Positions 1-7,494 of a stretch of 64,000 nt of DNA are shown here, piece after piece. Position numbers and translations under genes: made by a program. Origin of the DNA: an uncultured Clostridia bacterium (GTDB lineage: Bacteria > Bacillota > Clostridia > Christensenellales > Aristaeellaceae); the NCBI GenBank assembly GCA_937906775.1, contig CALCUD010000111.1, positions 1-64,000 on the forward strand. Reading direction: 5' to 3'. The notes under the pieces were generated by a model, which had not been told where the DNA came from, made no database searches, and was given only the letters and a program-made list of their open reading frames with translations. Each line of letters starts with the position of its first letter. Position 1 is the first letter of the stretch.

Positions 1-1562
1 GTACAGGTATTGAGCATATTCCGGATAAACTCATTTTCACTCGCGTCCAGATCCACGACCCGTTCAAAATTCCACGGAGTGATCTTTTCCGGTTTCCGTA
101 CGACCCAGCTGCGTTCGGATCGGTTATTCAGCGGTCCCACAAAATACGGAACTCTGAACTCAAAGATCGTCAGCAGTTTGTCCGTTGCTGTAAATCCATC
201 CGGATCCTTTTGATCCAAAAACGCGAGATAGCCCGAGGCGCGCGTCAGGATCTCCTTTAATTCGTACCAATACAATTGATAAGGAATAACACGGTTATCC
301 CCGTCTACCTGTTTCGGCATAAAGGCATTGGCGGAAAGACGCGTCATCATATCCTCAAAGAATGCCCGGTCCTCCTCCTGAACATCTGTTTTTTCGACGA
401 GTTTCTTCAGATAGAGACAGAATTCATCCTTCTTCGCCTTGTCCTTGGGAAGCGGGTTTGATCTGTTACCGGAATGATAAGCATATGCCTGATAATTATC
501 ATCCCGCGTTTCCCGGAACACTTCATTGTATTTCCCCGGATAATATTTCCGGATAAACTTTTTCAGATTTTTAAGATCTGCTTCATGCTGTTCATAAATC
601 TGAACTTTTGCTTCGGAAATGGATTTCTGCCCATTCAATGTATTGACCAGAATGCCCCAGTCATAAATCGCTTTCAAAAGGATAATCAGTTCGGCGTCAT
701 CTCCGAGTTTGCCAAACAGCTCCTCCATCTCTTCATCCTTGGAAGACAGAGAGAAGGAAGATAATTCGTTGTAATTGTCGGATCCAATAAATAAATCCTT
801 CGGGGCCACTTTCGCACCGCAAAGAAGCTTGATCAATGCTTCCGGACTGTACGGGAAATTTTCCTGTGCTTTGGGTGCTTTTCCGGATTCAAAAAGGATT
901 GCAGTGAGCGCTTTAGTCTTCGCCGTAACCGGCATTTTCTTACGCAGGATTTCAGCCAGTTTGTTACAGTCAGCCTTATTCCACGGCAGAACATATGACG
1001 GGTCAAAGTTTAATATGTATGTTTCCAGATTGTTCCACAGGCTGTCGAAATCTGTCAGCCCTGCGATATTTTCTTTGCTGACGGCATTCAGAAAATGACC
1101 CCGATGCGCGACAAGCCAGGCACAGGCCAGATAGACCAGCCGAACGTCCCGCGGTTCCGTTGTGTGCATCAAATCAACGATCAGATGATGGATCGTCGGA
1201 TATTGCCGATGATATTCAACATCCGAATACCCCGGATCATTGAAAACTGAAAACGGTTCCTCTGCGTCATCACGCCAAAGCGCGCTTTCACGGATTCGGG
1301 TAAAGAATGCCGGATCGACTTTGCCGATTTCCTCCGCGAATTGTTCCTGAACCAGTTTGACGCGTTGCTTCCGCCGTTCAAGCCGGCGACGGCCTGTACG
1401 GAACGCGCGCCTTTCATCATTCAATTTGGCTTCTTCAAAAAGATGCGCGCCCCACATGGGTTTACCTTTGTATTTTAAGAGATTGTACTCTTCGTCCGTT
1501 ACCGCATATCCTACCGAATCCGTTCCGATATCCAGACCGATGAAATAATTTTTCTTATCCAT
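1..1562 (-). CDS. cas9: CRISPR-associated endonuclease Cas9, N-terminal part (runs off left edge)
   Basis: RNA-guided DNA endonuclease of a type II CRISPR system. Only the first 520 codons are in the window. Reading from the ATG at 1562 leftwards, the frame is open to the edge. Residues 8-21 read IGLDIGTDSVGYAV, the RuvC-I motif with the catalytic Asp at position 11. An arginine-rich bridge helix follows (RRAFRTGRRRLERRKQR, about residues 52-68). The REC-lobe signature YPTIHHLIVDL ... RGHFL comes near residues 120-155. An AAAGGA ribosome binding site lies 9 bases before the ATG. The HNH and PAM-interacting parts, and probably cas1, cas2 and the array, lie beyond the left edge. The motifs are seen directly. 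The subtype (II-A or II-C) cannot be settled from the N-terminus, although the long REC region looks II-A-like. The tracrRNA is divergent on the other side of the start codon. Confidence 0.95.
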   Translation of the reverse strand, partial: MDKKNYFIGLDIGTDSVGYAVTDEEYNLLKYKGKPMWGAHLFEEAKLNDERRAFRTGRRRLERRKQRVKLVQEQFAEEIGKVDPAFFTRIRESALWRDDAEEPFSVFNDPGYSDVEYHRQYPTIHHLIVDLMHTTEPRDVRLVYLACAWLVAHRGHFLNAVSKENIAGLTDFDSLWNNLETYILNFDPSYVLPWNKADCNKLAEILRKKMPVTAKTKALTAILFESGKAPKAQENFPYSPEALIKLLCGAKVAPKDLFIGSDNYNELSSFSLSSKDEEMEELFGKLGDDAELIILLKAIYDWGILVNTLNGQKSISEAKVQIYEQHEADLKNLKKFIRKYYPGKYNEVFRETRDDNYQAYAYHSGNRSNPLPKDKAKKDEFCLYLKKLVEKTDVQEEDRAFFEDMMTRLSANAFMPKQVDGDNRVIPYQLYWYELKEILTRASGYLAFLDQKDPDGFTATDKLLTIFEFRVPYFVGPLNNRSERSWVVRKPEKITPWNFERVVDLDASENEFIRNMLNTC

Positions 1563-1563
1563 A

Positions 1564-1593
1564 TTGACAAATCCTTTCGAATAATTATATATT
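1564..1593 (+). promoter_or_regulatory. Predicted tracrRNA promoter
   Basis: A perfect -35 box TTGACA (1564-1569) is followed 18 bases later by TATATT (1588-1593). It begins 2 bases beyond the cas9 start codon and reads away from cas9. Transcription would start near 1600, just before the predicted anti-repeat. Confidence 0.7.
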
Positions 1594-1599
1594 ATTTAT

Positions 1600-1716
1600 G
1601 CAGTTTCCGTCCCCTACGGAATTGCACTACGCGTTCAAATAAGCTTTTTAGCGAAATCGCCGATTCGATCGGCCGCGCAATGGCGCATAAAGAATCCCGA
1701 CGGGGATTCTTTTTTT
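1600..1716 (+). ncRNA. tracrRNA of the type II CRISPR system
   Basis: The trans-activating RNA pairs with CRISPR repeats and is bound by Cas9. It reads divergently from cas9. The 5' part (about 1605-1640) is a candidate anti-repeat: its reverse complement begins TTTGAACGCGTAGTGCAATT, resembling known repeats of the form GTTTGAnnnTAGTGTAATTT. A run of small stems follows: GCT-TTTT-AGC (nexus-like), GCCGAT-TCG-ATCGGC and GCGC-AATG-GCGC. It ends in a strong intrinsic terminator, AGAATCCC/GGGATTCT with seven T (1691-1716). Position, promoter, anti-repeat and terminator all agree. The repeat array itself is not in the window, so pairing could not be checked. Confidence 0.8.
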
Positions 1717-2154
1717 GCTTTGCAGCAGCTACTATCAACGAACTCCATTCGACATAGCAATATTTTTTTATCGTTACGTCTGTGTAACAGTTCATCTGCA
1801 GATCCCTTCTTTCCGGTTTCCACGCGACCCTATATGACGGATTCTTCATCATTATCTGTTCCGATAATGGTATTTTACCATAAGAAATCAACGCACTGCA
1901 ATAACTTCGTTCGACCGCGACAATTAATCGTATAGGTCTGCATAGACACCTATTAATTTATATAATATCCCCGTATAATAATCGTCTGAATCCCATCAAA
2001 AGTAAACAGCGAAAAAACGTATATGATCGGTGATAACCGGACATCAGCACTCAATACAGTTTACAGTGATAATGGGTGGGTTTTCAGAAAACCCCGAATA
2101 TGATAGAATATTTTACAGATTCGTAAGTACATTATTCAATTCGAGGTGTTCTTC
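1717..2154. other. Intergenic region between tracrRNA and mazG-like gene
   Basis: 438 bases without a convincing gene and without CRISPR repeats. It probably carries the leftward cas9 promoter. A perfect short palindrome (GGGTTTT-CAGA-AAACCCC, about 2078-2094) lies just upstream of the mazG-like gene and could be an operator or a weak terminator. Confidence 0.5.
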
Positions 2155-2475
2155 ATGACCGAAATCCGTGACCTTTTACGTGAATTCAATAATGAGCGGG
2201 ATTGGATGCAGTTTCATTCTCCGGAAAATCTGGCGAAGTCCGTCGCTATTGAAGCCGGAGAACTGCTGGAATGCTTTCAATGGGGCCCGGATTATCAGGT
2301 TGAAAAGGTCCGCGAGGAGCTGGCGGATGTCATGATGTATTGCCTGATGCTGGCTGACCGGACCGGAATCGACCCAAAGCAGGCGATGCTGGATAAACTG
2401 GAGAAGAACCGTCAGAAATACCCGGTCGAAAAAGCAAAAGGTTCCAGCCGGAAGTACGATGAATTGGAGGACTGA
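2155..2475 (+). CDS. MazG-like nucleotide pyrophosphohydrolase
   Basis: A 106-residue all-helical protein of the MazG/RS21-C6 dNTP pyrophosphohydrolase superfamily, which cleaves (d)NTPs to the monophosphate and pyrophosphate. Characteristic acidic helices are visible: FHSPENLAKSVAIEAGELLE near residues 21-40, whose ExxE carries Mg-binding residues, and REELADVMMYCLMLAD near residues 53-68. A GAGGTG ribosome binding site (2143-2148) sits 6 bases before the ATG at 2155; a GTG inside that site is not a credible start. The stop lies 2 bases before the next ATG, so it is co-translated with the GIY-YIG helicase. MazG proteins next to nuclease-helicases are common in defence islands, so a house-cleaning or defence role is inferred. 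Confidence 0.85.
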   Translation: MTEIRDLLREFNNERDWMQFHSPENLAKSVAIEAGELLECFQWGPDYQVEKVREELADVMMYCLMLADRTGIDPKQAMLDKLEKNRQKYPVEKAKGSSRKYDELED

Positions 2476-2477
2476 CA

Positions 2478-4247
2478 ATGGCGAATTTCTACGCGACGTC
2501 ATTTTCAGACCAGACACCGGAAGAATTTTCGCATGTGTCCTTCGGTACGGATTGGCCTGTTGTCTATATCATTGATGACGGGCACGAAGCCTATGTGGGC
2601 GAAACGCTGGACGCTTCGGTTCGCGCCTCCCAGCATCTGCACAACCCGGACCGTCGCCGGCTGACCCGAATCAATCTGATCACGGACGGAGATTACAACA
2701 AATCCGTCATTCTGGATCTGGAGGCCTTCCTGATCAAACACATGTCCGCGGATGACCGTTTCACCCTGCAGAACGGTAACGCCGGGCTTCATATGCATAA
2801 CTATTATCGCCGGGCGGATTACCAGATGAAGTTCGACGATATCTGGGCGGAACTGATCCAGCGGAATCTCGCGCAGAAAACATTGCGTGAAATTGAGAAT
2901 TCCGATCTGTTCAAGTATTCTCCCTATAACTCTTTGAGTACAGACCAATATGCCGCGGTATCCAATATCCTGGGGGATATGACCGAAGCCATGCTCCGGG
3001 GCGAAGATATGACCGCGATCGTGGAAGGCGGTCCCGGAACAGGAAAAACCATTCTGGCTGTTTATATGATGAAGCTGCTCGCGGAACATCCGATGAAGCT
3101 TCCCGAAGTCGAGGCTGAAGCGGATTCTGAAAATTACGATCTGTATGAAAATCTGAAAAAGCTTCCTTCCGGAATGCGGATCGGGCTGGTCATTCCGATG
3201 CAATCCCTTCGAACCACCCTTACGGGCGTGTTCAAATCCATCGCGGGATTGAAGAATGTCCGCGTTCTGAAACCGTCCGATGTTCCCGAACTGGATGGGA
3301 AATACGATCTGCTGGTTGTGGATGAAGCGCACCGTCTCCAGAGGCGTCACGCGCTGGCACATTACCCTTCTTTCGACGCGGGCAACAAGCGGCTCAATCT
3401 GGATGAGCACGGAACGGAGCTGGATTGGATCCGTCTGAAGAGCAAATATCAGGTTCTGTTTTATGACCGCAATCAAACAGTTCGGCCTTCTGATATTCCC
3501 GCTTCGTATTTCCGTCAGTTATATGAACAATCCAGCACAAAGATATATCATCTCCGGACCCAGTTCCGATGCATGGCCGGCGACGCGTATATTGCCTATA
3601 TCCGGAGCATTTTCAGCGACTGCCCTCCAACGGAGATGCAGCAATTCGATCAATATGACTTCCGGCTTTTTACAGATTGCGGTGAAATGACCGACCGGAT
3701 CAAGGAACTGAACGATCAATACAGTCTATGCCGGACGGTCGCGGGATATTCCTGGGAATGGGTCAGCAACAAGCATCCGGAGAAATATGATATCGAACTG
3801 GACGGCCGTTCCTACAAATGGAACACGACATCCGTGGACTGGGTCAATTCCGAAAACGCGGTCAATGAAATCGGCTGCATTCATACCATTCAGGGCTATG
3901 ATCTGAACTACGCCGCGGTGATTATTGGTAAAGAGATTGATTATGACCCGGTCTGCAGGAAACTCACGGTCGATAAAAACCAATATCATGATACCCGTGG
4001 CAAGGCTGTAGGAAATGGTGGAATTGACTTATTGCGGGATCAGATCCTGAATGTATACAGCACCATGCTGACCCGCGGAATCCGAGGGACCTACGTCTAT
4101 GTATGCAACCCGAATCTGAGAAAATACTTGCAAAAATACATTCCTCTTCAGGAAACTGAAGATTATAAAATTGTTCCGATATATCAGACGATCGCGAAAA
4201 TTGCCGAAGAAAATCAAACGAGTGAGTTTGATTCCAGGAAGGATTGA
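2478..4247 (+). CDS. GIY-YIG nuclease domain fused to DUF2075 (Schlafen-3-like) helicase
   Basis: A 589-residue predicted nuclease-ATPase. Residues 28-55 form a GIY-YIG-type nuclease core (VVYIIDDGHEAYVGET with a following R and H, as in the family). From about residue 160 comes a DUF2075/Schlafen-group-3 superfamily 1 ATPase: Walker A GGPGTGKT near residue 186, Walker B LLVVDEAHR near 280, RTQFRC near 362, and C-terminal GCIHTIQGYDLNYAAVIIG, the usual motif V/VI region. It likely unwinds or translocates on nucleic acid and cuts it. It is translationally linked to the MazG-like gene upstream. The pairing suggests an anti-phage or nucleic-acid quality-control module, which is inference. A broken unrelated gene follows immediately. 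Confidence 0.85.
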   Translation: MANFYATSFSDQTPEEFSHVSFGTDWPVVYIIDDGHEAYVGETLDASVRASQHLHNPDRRRLTRINLITDGDYNKSVILDLEAFLIKHMSADDRFTLQNGNAGLHMHNYYRRADYQMKFDDIWAELIQRNLAQKTLREIENSDLFKYSPYNSLSTDQYAAVSNILGDMTEAMLRGEDMTAIVEGGPGTGKTILAVYMMKLLAEHPMKLPEVEAEADSENYDLYENLKKLPSGMRIGLVIPMQSLRTTLTGVFKSIAGLKNVRVLKPSDVPELDGKYDLLVVDEAHRLQRRHALAHYPSFDAGNKRLNLDEHGTELDWIRLKSKYQVLFYDRNQTVRPSDIPASYFRQLYEQSSTKIYHLRTQFRCMAGDAYIAYIRSIFSDCPPTEMQQFDQYDFRLFTDCGEMTDRIKELNDQYSLCRTVAGYSWEWVSNKHPEKYDIELDGRSYKWNTTSVDWVNSENAVNEIGCIHTIQGYDLNYAAVIIGKEIDYDPVCRKLTVDKNQYHDTRGKAVGNGGIDLLRDQILNVYSTMLTRGIRGTYVYVCNPNLRKYLQKYIPLQETEDYKIVPIYQTIAKIAEENQTSEFDSRKD

Positions 4248-4282
4248 TGGATTGCCCGGGTCAGCCGTGCATCAAAACAAAT

Positions 4283-4843
4283 ATGATAAAAAAGAATGAA
4301 TTTCCATTCACTGTACCTCAAAGCCATTCGTATCATTTGCTACGTAACACAATTGAAAACCAAGGCTTTGCACGTTTCATTGCCGAAGAACAGGATAAAG
4401 ATGGAAAACTGTTCAGTGTACAAAGGCTGATGATACTGCGCTATCTGTATGAGCATCGGCGCATTAAGCTTGACATGGCTGCATCCATCATTCAGGAACC
4501 AAAAGATACGGCACAGAAGGAACTGGAGCAACTGCGTAGTATGGGTCTGATTGAACCATCCGGACGCGAATATATGCTGACAGCAAAGGTATATGAAGCT
4601 GTCAAGACAGATGTCGCTTATGTGCAAGACAAGACTGTTACGCAGATTAACGCCCGTGCGCGGATCATAGAATACCTGAAGAAAAAGGAGACTATCTCTT
4701 CCGCAACGGTTCAGGAACTTTGTGGCTTCAGTAAAAACCAGGCTTCATATGTCCTTCATGGGATGTGTTCCGAAGGGAGTATCATAAAAGTTGGAAACGG
4801 AAAAGCTACCGTTTATCAGCTCGCCAAAGAAACCAATCGATGA
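4283..4843 (+). pseudogene. C-terminal remnant of an AlbA/RecG-like ATP-binding DNA-binding protein
   Basis: About 186 residues match the C-terminal tandem winged-helix part of large AlbA_2 ATP-binding (RecG-like, Schlafen-AlbA) proteins. The family pattern FARFIAEEQ ... LSVxxLMILRYLYEHRRI ... LEQLRSMGLIE ... ELCGFSKNQASYVL is readable. The AlbA and ATPase parts that normally precede it are missing, and there is no ribosome binding site before the ATG at 4283. The junction lies directly after the helicase stop codon. I read it as a truncated leftover of a rearrangement. A short independently translated helix-turn-helix regulator is the alternative. The end runs into a 21-base tandem repeat. 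Confidence 0.6.
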
Positions 4844-4911
4844 ATTTACGTTGAAATGCGTTGAATTTGCGTTGAAATACGTTGAATTTGCGATGAAATA
4901 CGTTGAATTCA
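4841..4911 (+). repeat. 21-bp tandem repeat, about 3.3 copies
   Basis: The unit TTGAATTTGCGTTGAAATACG recurs about three times with one or two changes per copy, beginning at the stop codon of the AlbA remnant and ending at GTTGAATTC. Read in one frame it encodes a seven-residue unit VEFALKY/VEFAMKY, so it could once have been the end of the truncated protein. Confidence 0.8.
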
Positions 4912-4972
4912 AATTACATTCAATGCAGCTATGCTGTTTGCAATGATTTCCAGAGTACTGGAGGCGAACGTA

Positions 4973-5428
4973 ATGCTTGAATCGAAACCGATGAAAGTCA
5001 CAATTGTTTCCGACTTGCTATGTTATGGGCCGGCTCCGGAACCAGGTGATGAGATTGCACAGCGGATTACAATCAACAGCAAAGGTCAGGTTTGGTTCAG
5101 CGCAAAGACCGTCGGCGATTCTTTTCCTTGGAAAGAAGTTCCATTAAGGAAAGAGCAGACACGAATCAATATAGATACCGCGATTGATATTTTAAACCAA
5201 ATCGATACGTACTTTCGGAGCAACTTTGTTCGTTGTTTTGCGACCGATGTAGGCAATTGGGAATTGGAACTCACTTTGGAAGATGGTAATGTTATCAAGG
5301 AAAGCGGATCGATGTATTGCTGCTCCGAGTTAAACGTAATCTCCAATATCATTCGTTCCGCTTTGCCAGATTTGGGAGTTATTGCATTCGGTGAAGATTA
5401 CTGCGACGATGATGATCAAGGCAGCTGA
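4973..5428 (+). CDS. Hypothetical protein, first gene of an unknown four-gene operon
   Basis: 151 residues, family not recognised. The start at 4973 follows GGAGGC (4960-4965) at good spacing; an upstream in-frame ATG has no ribosome binding site. The protein is mixed alpha/beta with an acidic end (EDYCDDDDQGS) and no membrane segment or signal peptide. Repeated aromatic and charged strands (GQVWFSAKTVGDSFPWKEVP; NWELELTLEDGNVIKESG) suggest a small beta-rich soluble domain. The next gene begins 23 bases downstream, so the four genes up to 6979 probably form one transcript. The unit lies between defence-type genes, which is the only hint of function. Confidence 0.7.
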   Translation: MLESKPMKVTIVSDLLCYGPAPEPGDEIAQRITINSKGQVWFSAKTVGDSFPWKEVPLRKEQTRINIDTAIDILNQIDTYFRSNFVRCFATDVGNWELELTLEDGNVIKESGSMYCCSELNVISNIIRSALPDLGVIAFGEDYCDDDDQGS

Positions 5429-5451
5429 TTACAACAAAAGCAGGTGATGTT

Positions 5452-6507
5452 ATGAGCAATCTTCCAATGAATCCTGAAAATGATGATATCATTCCCTACA
5501 GTACGGACGGGAAAATTCTGAAGTTGGAGGAGAATACTCCTAAAATCGACTTCAAGAAAACATTCGGTGATATTGTACGTTGCTTTGACACCGCACAGAT
5601 CATCAAAAATGTGAAGCGTGGGATCGAATATGTTGTACAAGTTCCAACTGAGTATCAAGCTGGTCTTGAAGCGGGTAAGTACACCGTATTGGCAGGAAAA
5701 GATGGAAAGCAATGGGCTACTCTGTACGAAGTGCTCCCCAATGGAAAACATTGTTTTGCTTGTAATATGCCAATAAAGCCAGAGGAAGTTGTGCAAGGTA
5801 ATCCCATGCATGATATATCTGCAAATATGCAGATGATGGCTTTACAGCAACAAATTGCCAAGTTGACAGAGCTGGTACAGGAAACTTATGATGTTGTAAA
5901 ACGGATTGAACAAGGTCAAACCGATGACCGAGTTGGCAGACTGCGCGCAGGAAAAGAGGGCATGGAACAGGCAATCGTAATAGATAACCCCATTCAAAGA
6001 AAAATTGCTATAGGCAATGCCCAGCAACTGCTTCTGGAAGCAAGAGGGCAAATTGGTGAAACACTAAAAACAAAAGTCGCGTCATTCCCTGCCATCCCAA
6101 AATCTCAGATTGCTCAGTTCATGGGACGATTATCGAGCGGAAGTTATTTTTCCAGCAAAGACAACGCATTTTACTCCATTCAGCAATACTTCCAGTTATA
6201 CCTTTTAGCAACACAACTTCTGGCAGATTCCTATAACTACTGTGATGAATCTAAGGCAGCTGAGAAAGCATATAAGGATGCCGTTTCCTTCATCCAGTCA
6301 TTGGATTTCACTAATGTGAAAACCCTTCAGAACATCCATCGCAAGGAAGACTTCTCCGATACCATATGTGAAAAAGCTGTGCCATATATTCTCACTGAGC
6401 AAAAGCATAGCGAAGCGCTGGCAAAACCGTATGATACCATCGAATTAAAAATGACAGGCGATATCATTATGGAGGTGCTTGAAAATGGCGAAGAGCGATT
6501 CATTTAA
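5452..6507 (+). CDS. Hypothetical helical protein, second gene of the operon
   Basis: 351 residues, family not recognised. The N-terminal ~120 residues look like a compact domain ending in a CxxC-containing stretch (GKHCFACNMPIKPEE). Residues about 125-160 form a likely coiled coil (MQMMALQQQIAKLTELVQ). The rest is predicted helical, with a moderately hydrophobic helix, FQLYLLATQLLADSYNYCDE. There is no signal peptide. Its last codons overlap the start of the 58-aa peptide gene by 23 bases, a sign of tight translational coupling. The long helical body next to a small cationic hydrophobic peptide could fit a membrane-acting or toxin-like system, but this is speculation. Confidence 0.75.
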   Translation: MSNLPMNPENDDIIPYSTDGKILKLEENTPKIDFKKTFGDIVRCFDTAQIIKNVKRGIEYVVQVPTEYQAGLEAGKYTVLAGKDGKQWATLYEVLPNGKHCFACNMPIKPEEVVQGNPMHDISANMQMMALQQQIAKLTELVQETYDVVKRIEQGQTDDRVGRLRAGKEGMEQAIVIDNPIQRKIAIGNAQQLLLEARGQIGETLKTKVASFPAIPKSQIAQFMGRLSSGSYFSSKDNAFYSIQQYFQLYLLATQLLADSYNYCDESKAAEKAYKDAVSFIQSLDFTNVKTLQNIHRKEDFSDTICEKAVPYILTEQKHSEALAKPYDTIELKMTGDIIMEVLENGEERFI

Positions 6508-6661
6508 GGCGAAGGAATTGAACAAGAAAGACTACTCCGGAAAAGAAAAAGCAGCTAAAGCCGTAAAAGGAGCTGCCGGCATTGTTGGTGTGGCTGTCAT
6601 TGCTCCCAAGATTATCAAGAGAGCCGTAAATCTGTTCAAAAAAGTGGTCCGGAAAATCTGA
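6485..6661 (+). CDS. Small cationic protein with glycine-rich hydrophobic segment
   Basis: 58 residues. GGAGGTG (6471-6477) lies 7 bases before the ATG at 6485, inside the end of the previous gene. The N-terminal third is rich in Lys, Ser, Asp and Glu. The middle is a glycine/alanine/valine hydrophobic stretch (GAAGIVGVAVIAPKII), and the end is strongly basic (NLFKKVVRKI). This composition resembles small membrane-active peptides, holin-like proteins or tail-anchored proteins. No family was recognised. Translational coupling to the 351-aa protein suggests they act together. Confidence 0.75.
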   Translation: MAKSDSFKAKELNKKDYSGKEKAAKAVKGAAGIVGVAVIAPKIIKRAVNLFKKVVRKI

Positions 6662-6676
6662 GGTGGTGATACCTTT

Positions 6677-6979
6677 ATGTGGATACCATTACAAGAATGG
6701 ATGGGCAAACGTGGAACAGAAAACGGTATCGTAATCAAAGACGAAGAATATGAACATACTTGCCGTATTACCTTGGAAAAATGCAAACAATACTATGCAG
6801 TGACATGCGGAGTATATGGCTCAATGGTTCATACAGCTTTCTTCGACAAAGCTGATTATGAAACAAAGTATGAAGAAATGAAATGTGAACTACAGGACTT
6901 TGTAGACCGGTTATTAATTGACGCTCTGACAGAAGATGATCGAAGCGACTTCTATGCCCAGTTTTGCGACAAATACTAA
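6677..6979 (+). CDS. Hypothetical acidic protein, fourth gene of the operon
   Basis: 100 residues, not recognised. It starts 15 bases after the preceding stop, with GAGGTGGTGA upstream. The sequence is acidic, with aromatic residues in an apparent beta-sheet N-terminal half (YEHTCRITLEKCKQYYAVTC) and helices in the C-terminal half. A strong hairpin terminator follows at 7046, closing the operon. The size and acidity would suit a partner or immunity role toward the cationic peptide upstream; this is inference only. Confidence 0.7.
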   Translation: MWIPLQEWMGKRGTENGIVIKDEEYEHTCRITLEKCKQYYAVTCGVYGSMVHTAFFDKADYETKYEEMKCELQDFVDRLLIDALTEDDRSDFYAQFCDKY

Positions 6980-7045
6980 CTCAGCGAATTCTTGGCGATC
7001 AGCAGTAATGCCGGTCGCTATTTTATACCCATCAGCCGGCAGCGC

Positions 7046-7084
7046 AAAGGGTATCGACCGTTCACAAGGTCGGTGCCTTTTGCA
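7046..7084 (+). terminator. Intrinsic terminator of the 4973-6979 operon
   Basis: A 14-position fully paired stem (AAAGGGTATCGACC with GGTCGGTGCCTTTT, G-U pairs allowed) with loop GTTCACAA ends in TTTT. It lies 67 bases after the last gene. Confidence 0.7.
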
Positions 7085-7111
7085 TTGCTGGCCAGCAATA
7101 AACACTACACT

Positions 7112-7440
7112 TTACCAAGAAAGAAGATGACTATATGGCATCGGGTAGTGACAGAGAACCACATGCTTGTCACCGTCTGTGATTTCTTTGTAGTACTTGA
7201 TATCTTGAAAGAATTTTTGTGTCTCTTTACTGTGCTCCTTTGGATCATGATTGCCGCGGATCAGTACCTTGTTGCCGGCAAGCGGCCCAAGAAAAACAGC
7301 CAATTAGCTTCCTTGTCCCGATGAAGTTACCAAGAACATAAACAGTATTGCTGTTCAAAGGCGCGGTAAATTCACCGTTCAGACACTGAATGCTGTCTGT
7401 CGCGTCTGAATGAATTGCAGCCTAATTTCCCTAATTCCCT
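7112..7440 (-). pseudogene. Degraded calcineurin-like metallophosphoesterase
   Basis: The readable leftward piece (7303 to 7112) contains LAGNKVLIRGNHD and VVLCHYPMPYS, the metal-binding GNHD and the later H motif of small metallophosphatases. Upstream, in another frame, comes a matching stretch, DATDSIQCLN ... NTVYVLGNFI, corresponding to the usual family segment before the GNHD. The N-terminal D-x-H motif and the C-terminal end are absent and at least one frameshift separates the two parts. It is a decayed gene, not a functional enzyme. Confidence 0.65.
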
Positions 7441-7494
7441 TGCTTTGTTGGCTGTCCCGGCATGATAAATACCTCACATCATGAATTCATAGAT

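Noticed and set aside
1717..2140. Possible CRISPR array beside the tracrRNA
   Set aside because: No unit of 30-36 bases recurs; only short palindromes are present.
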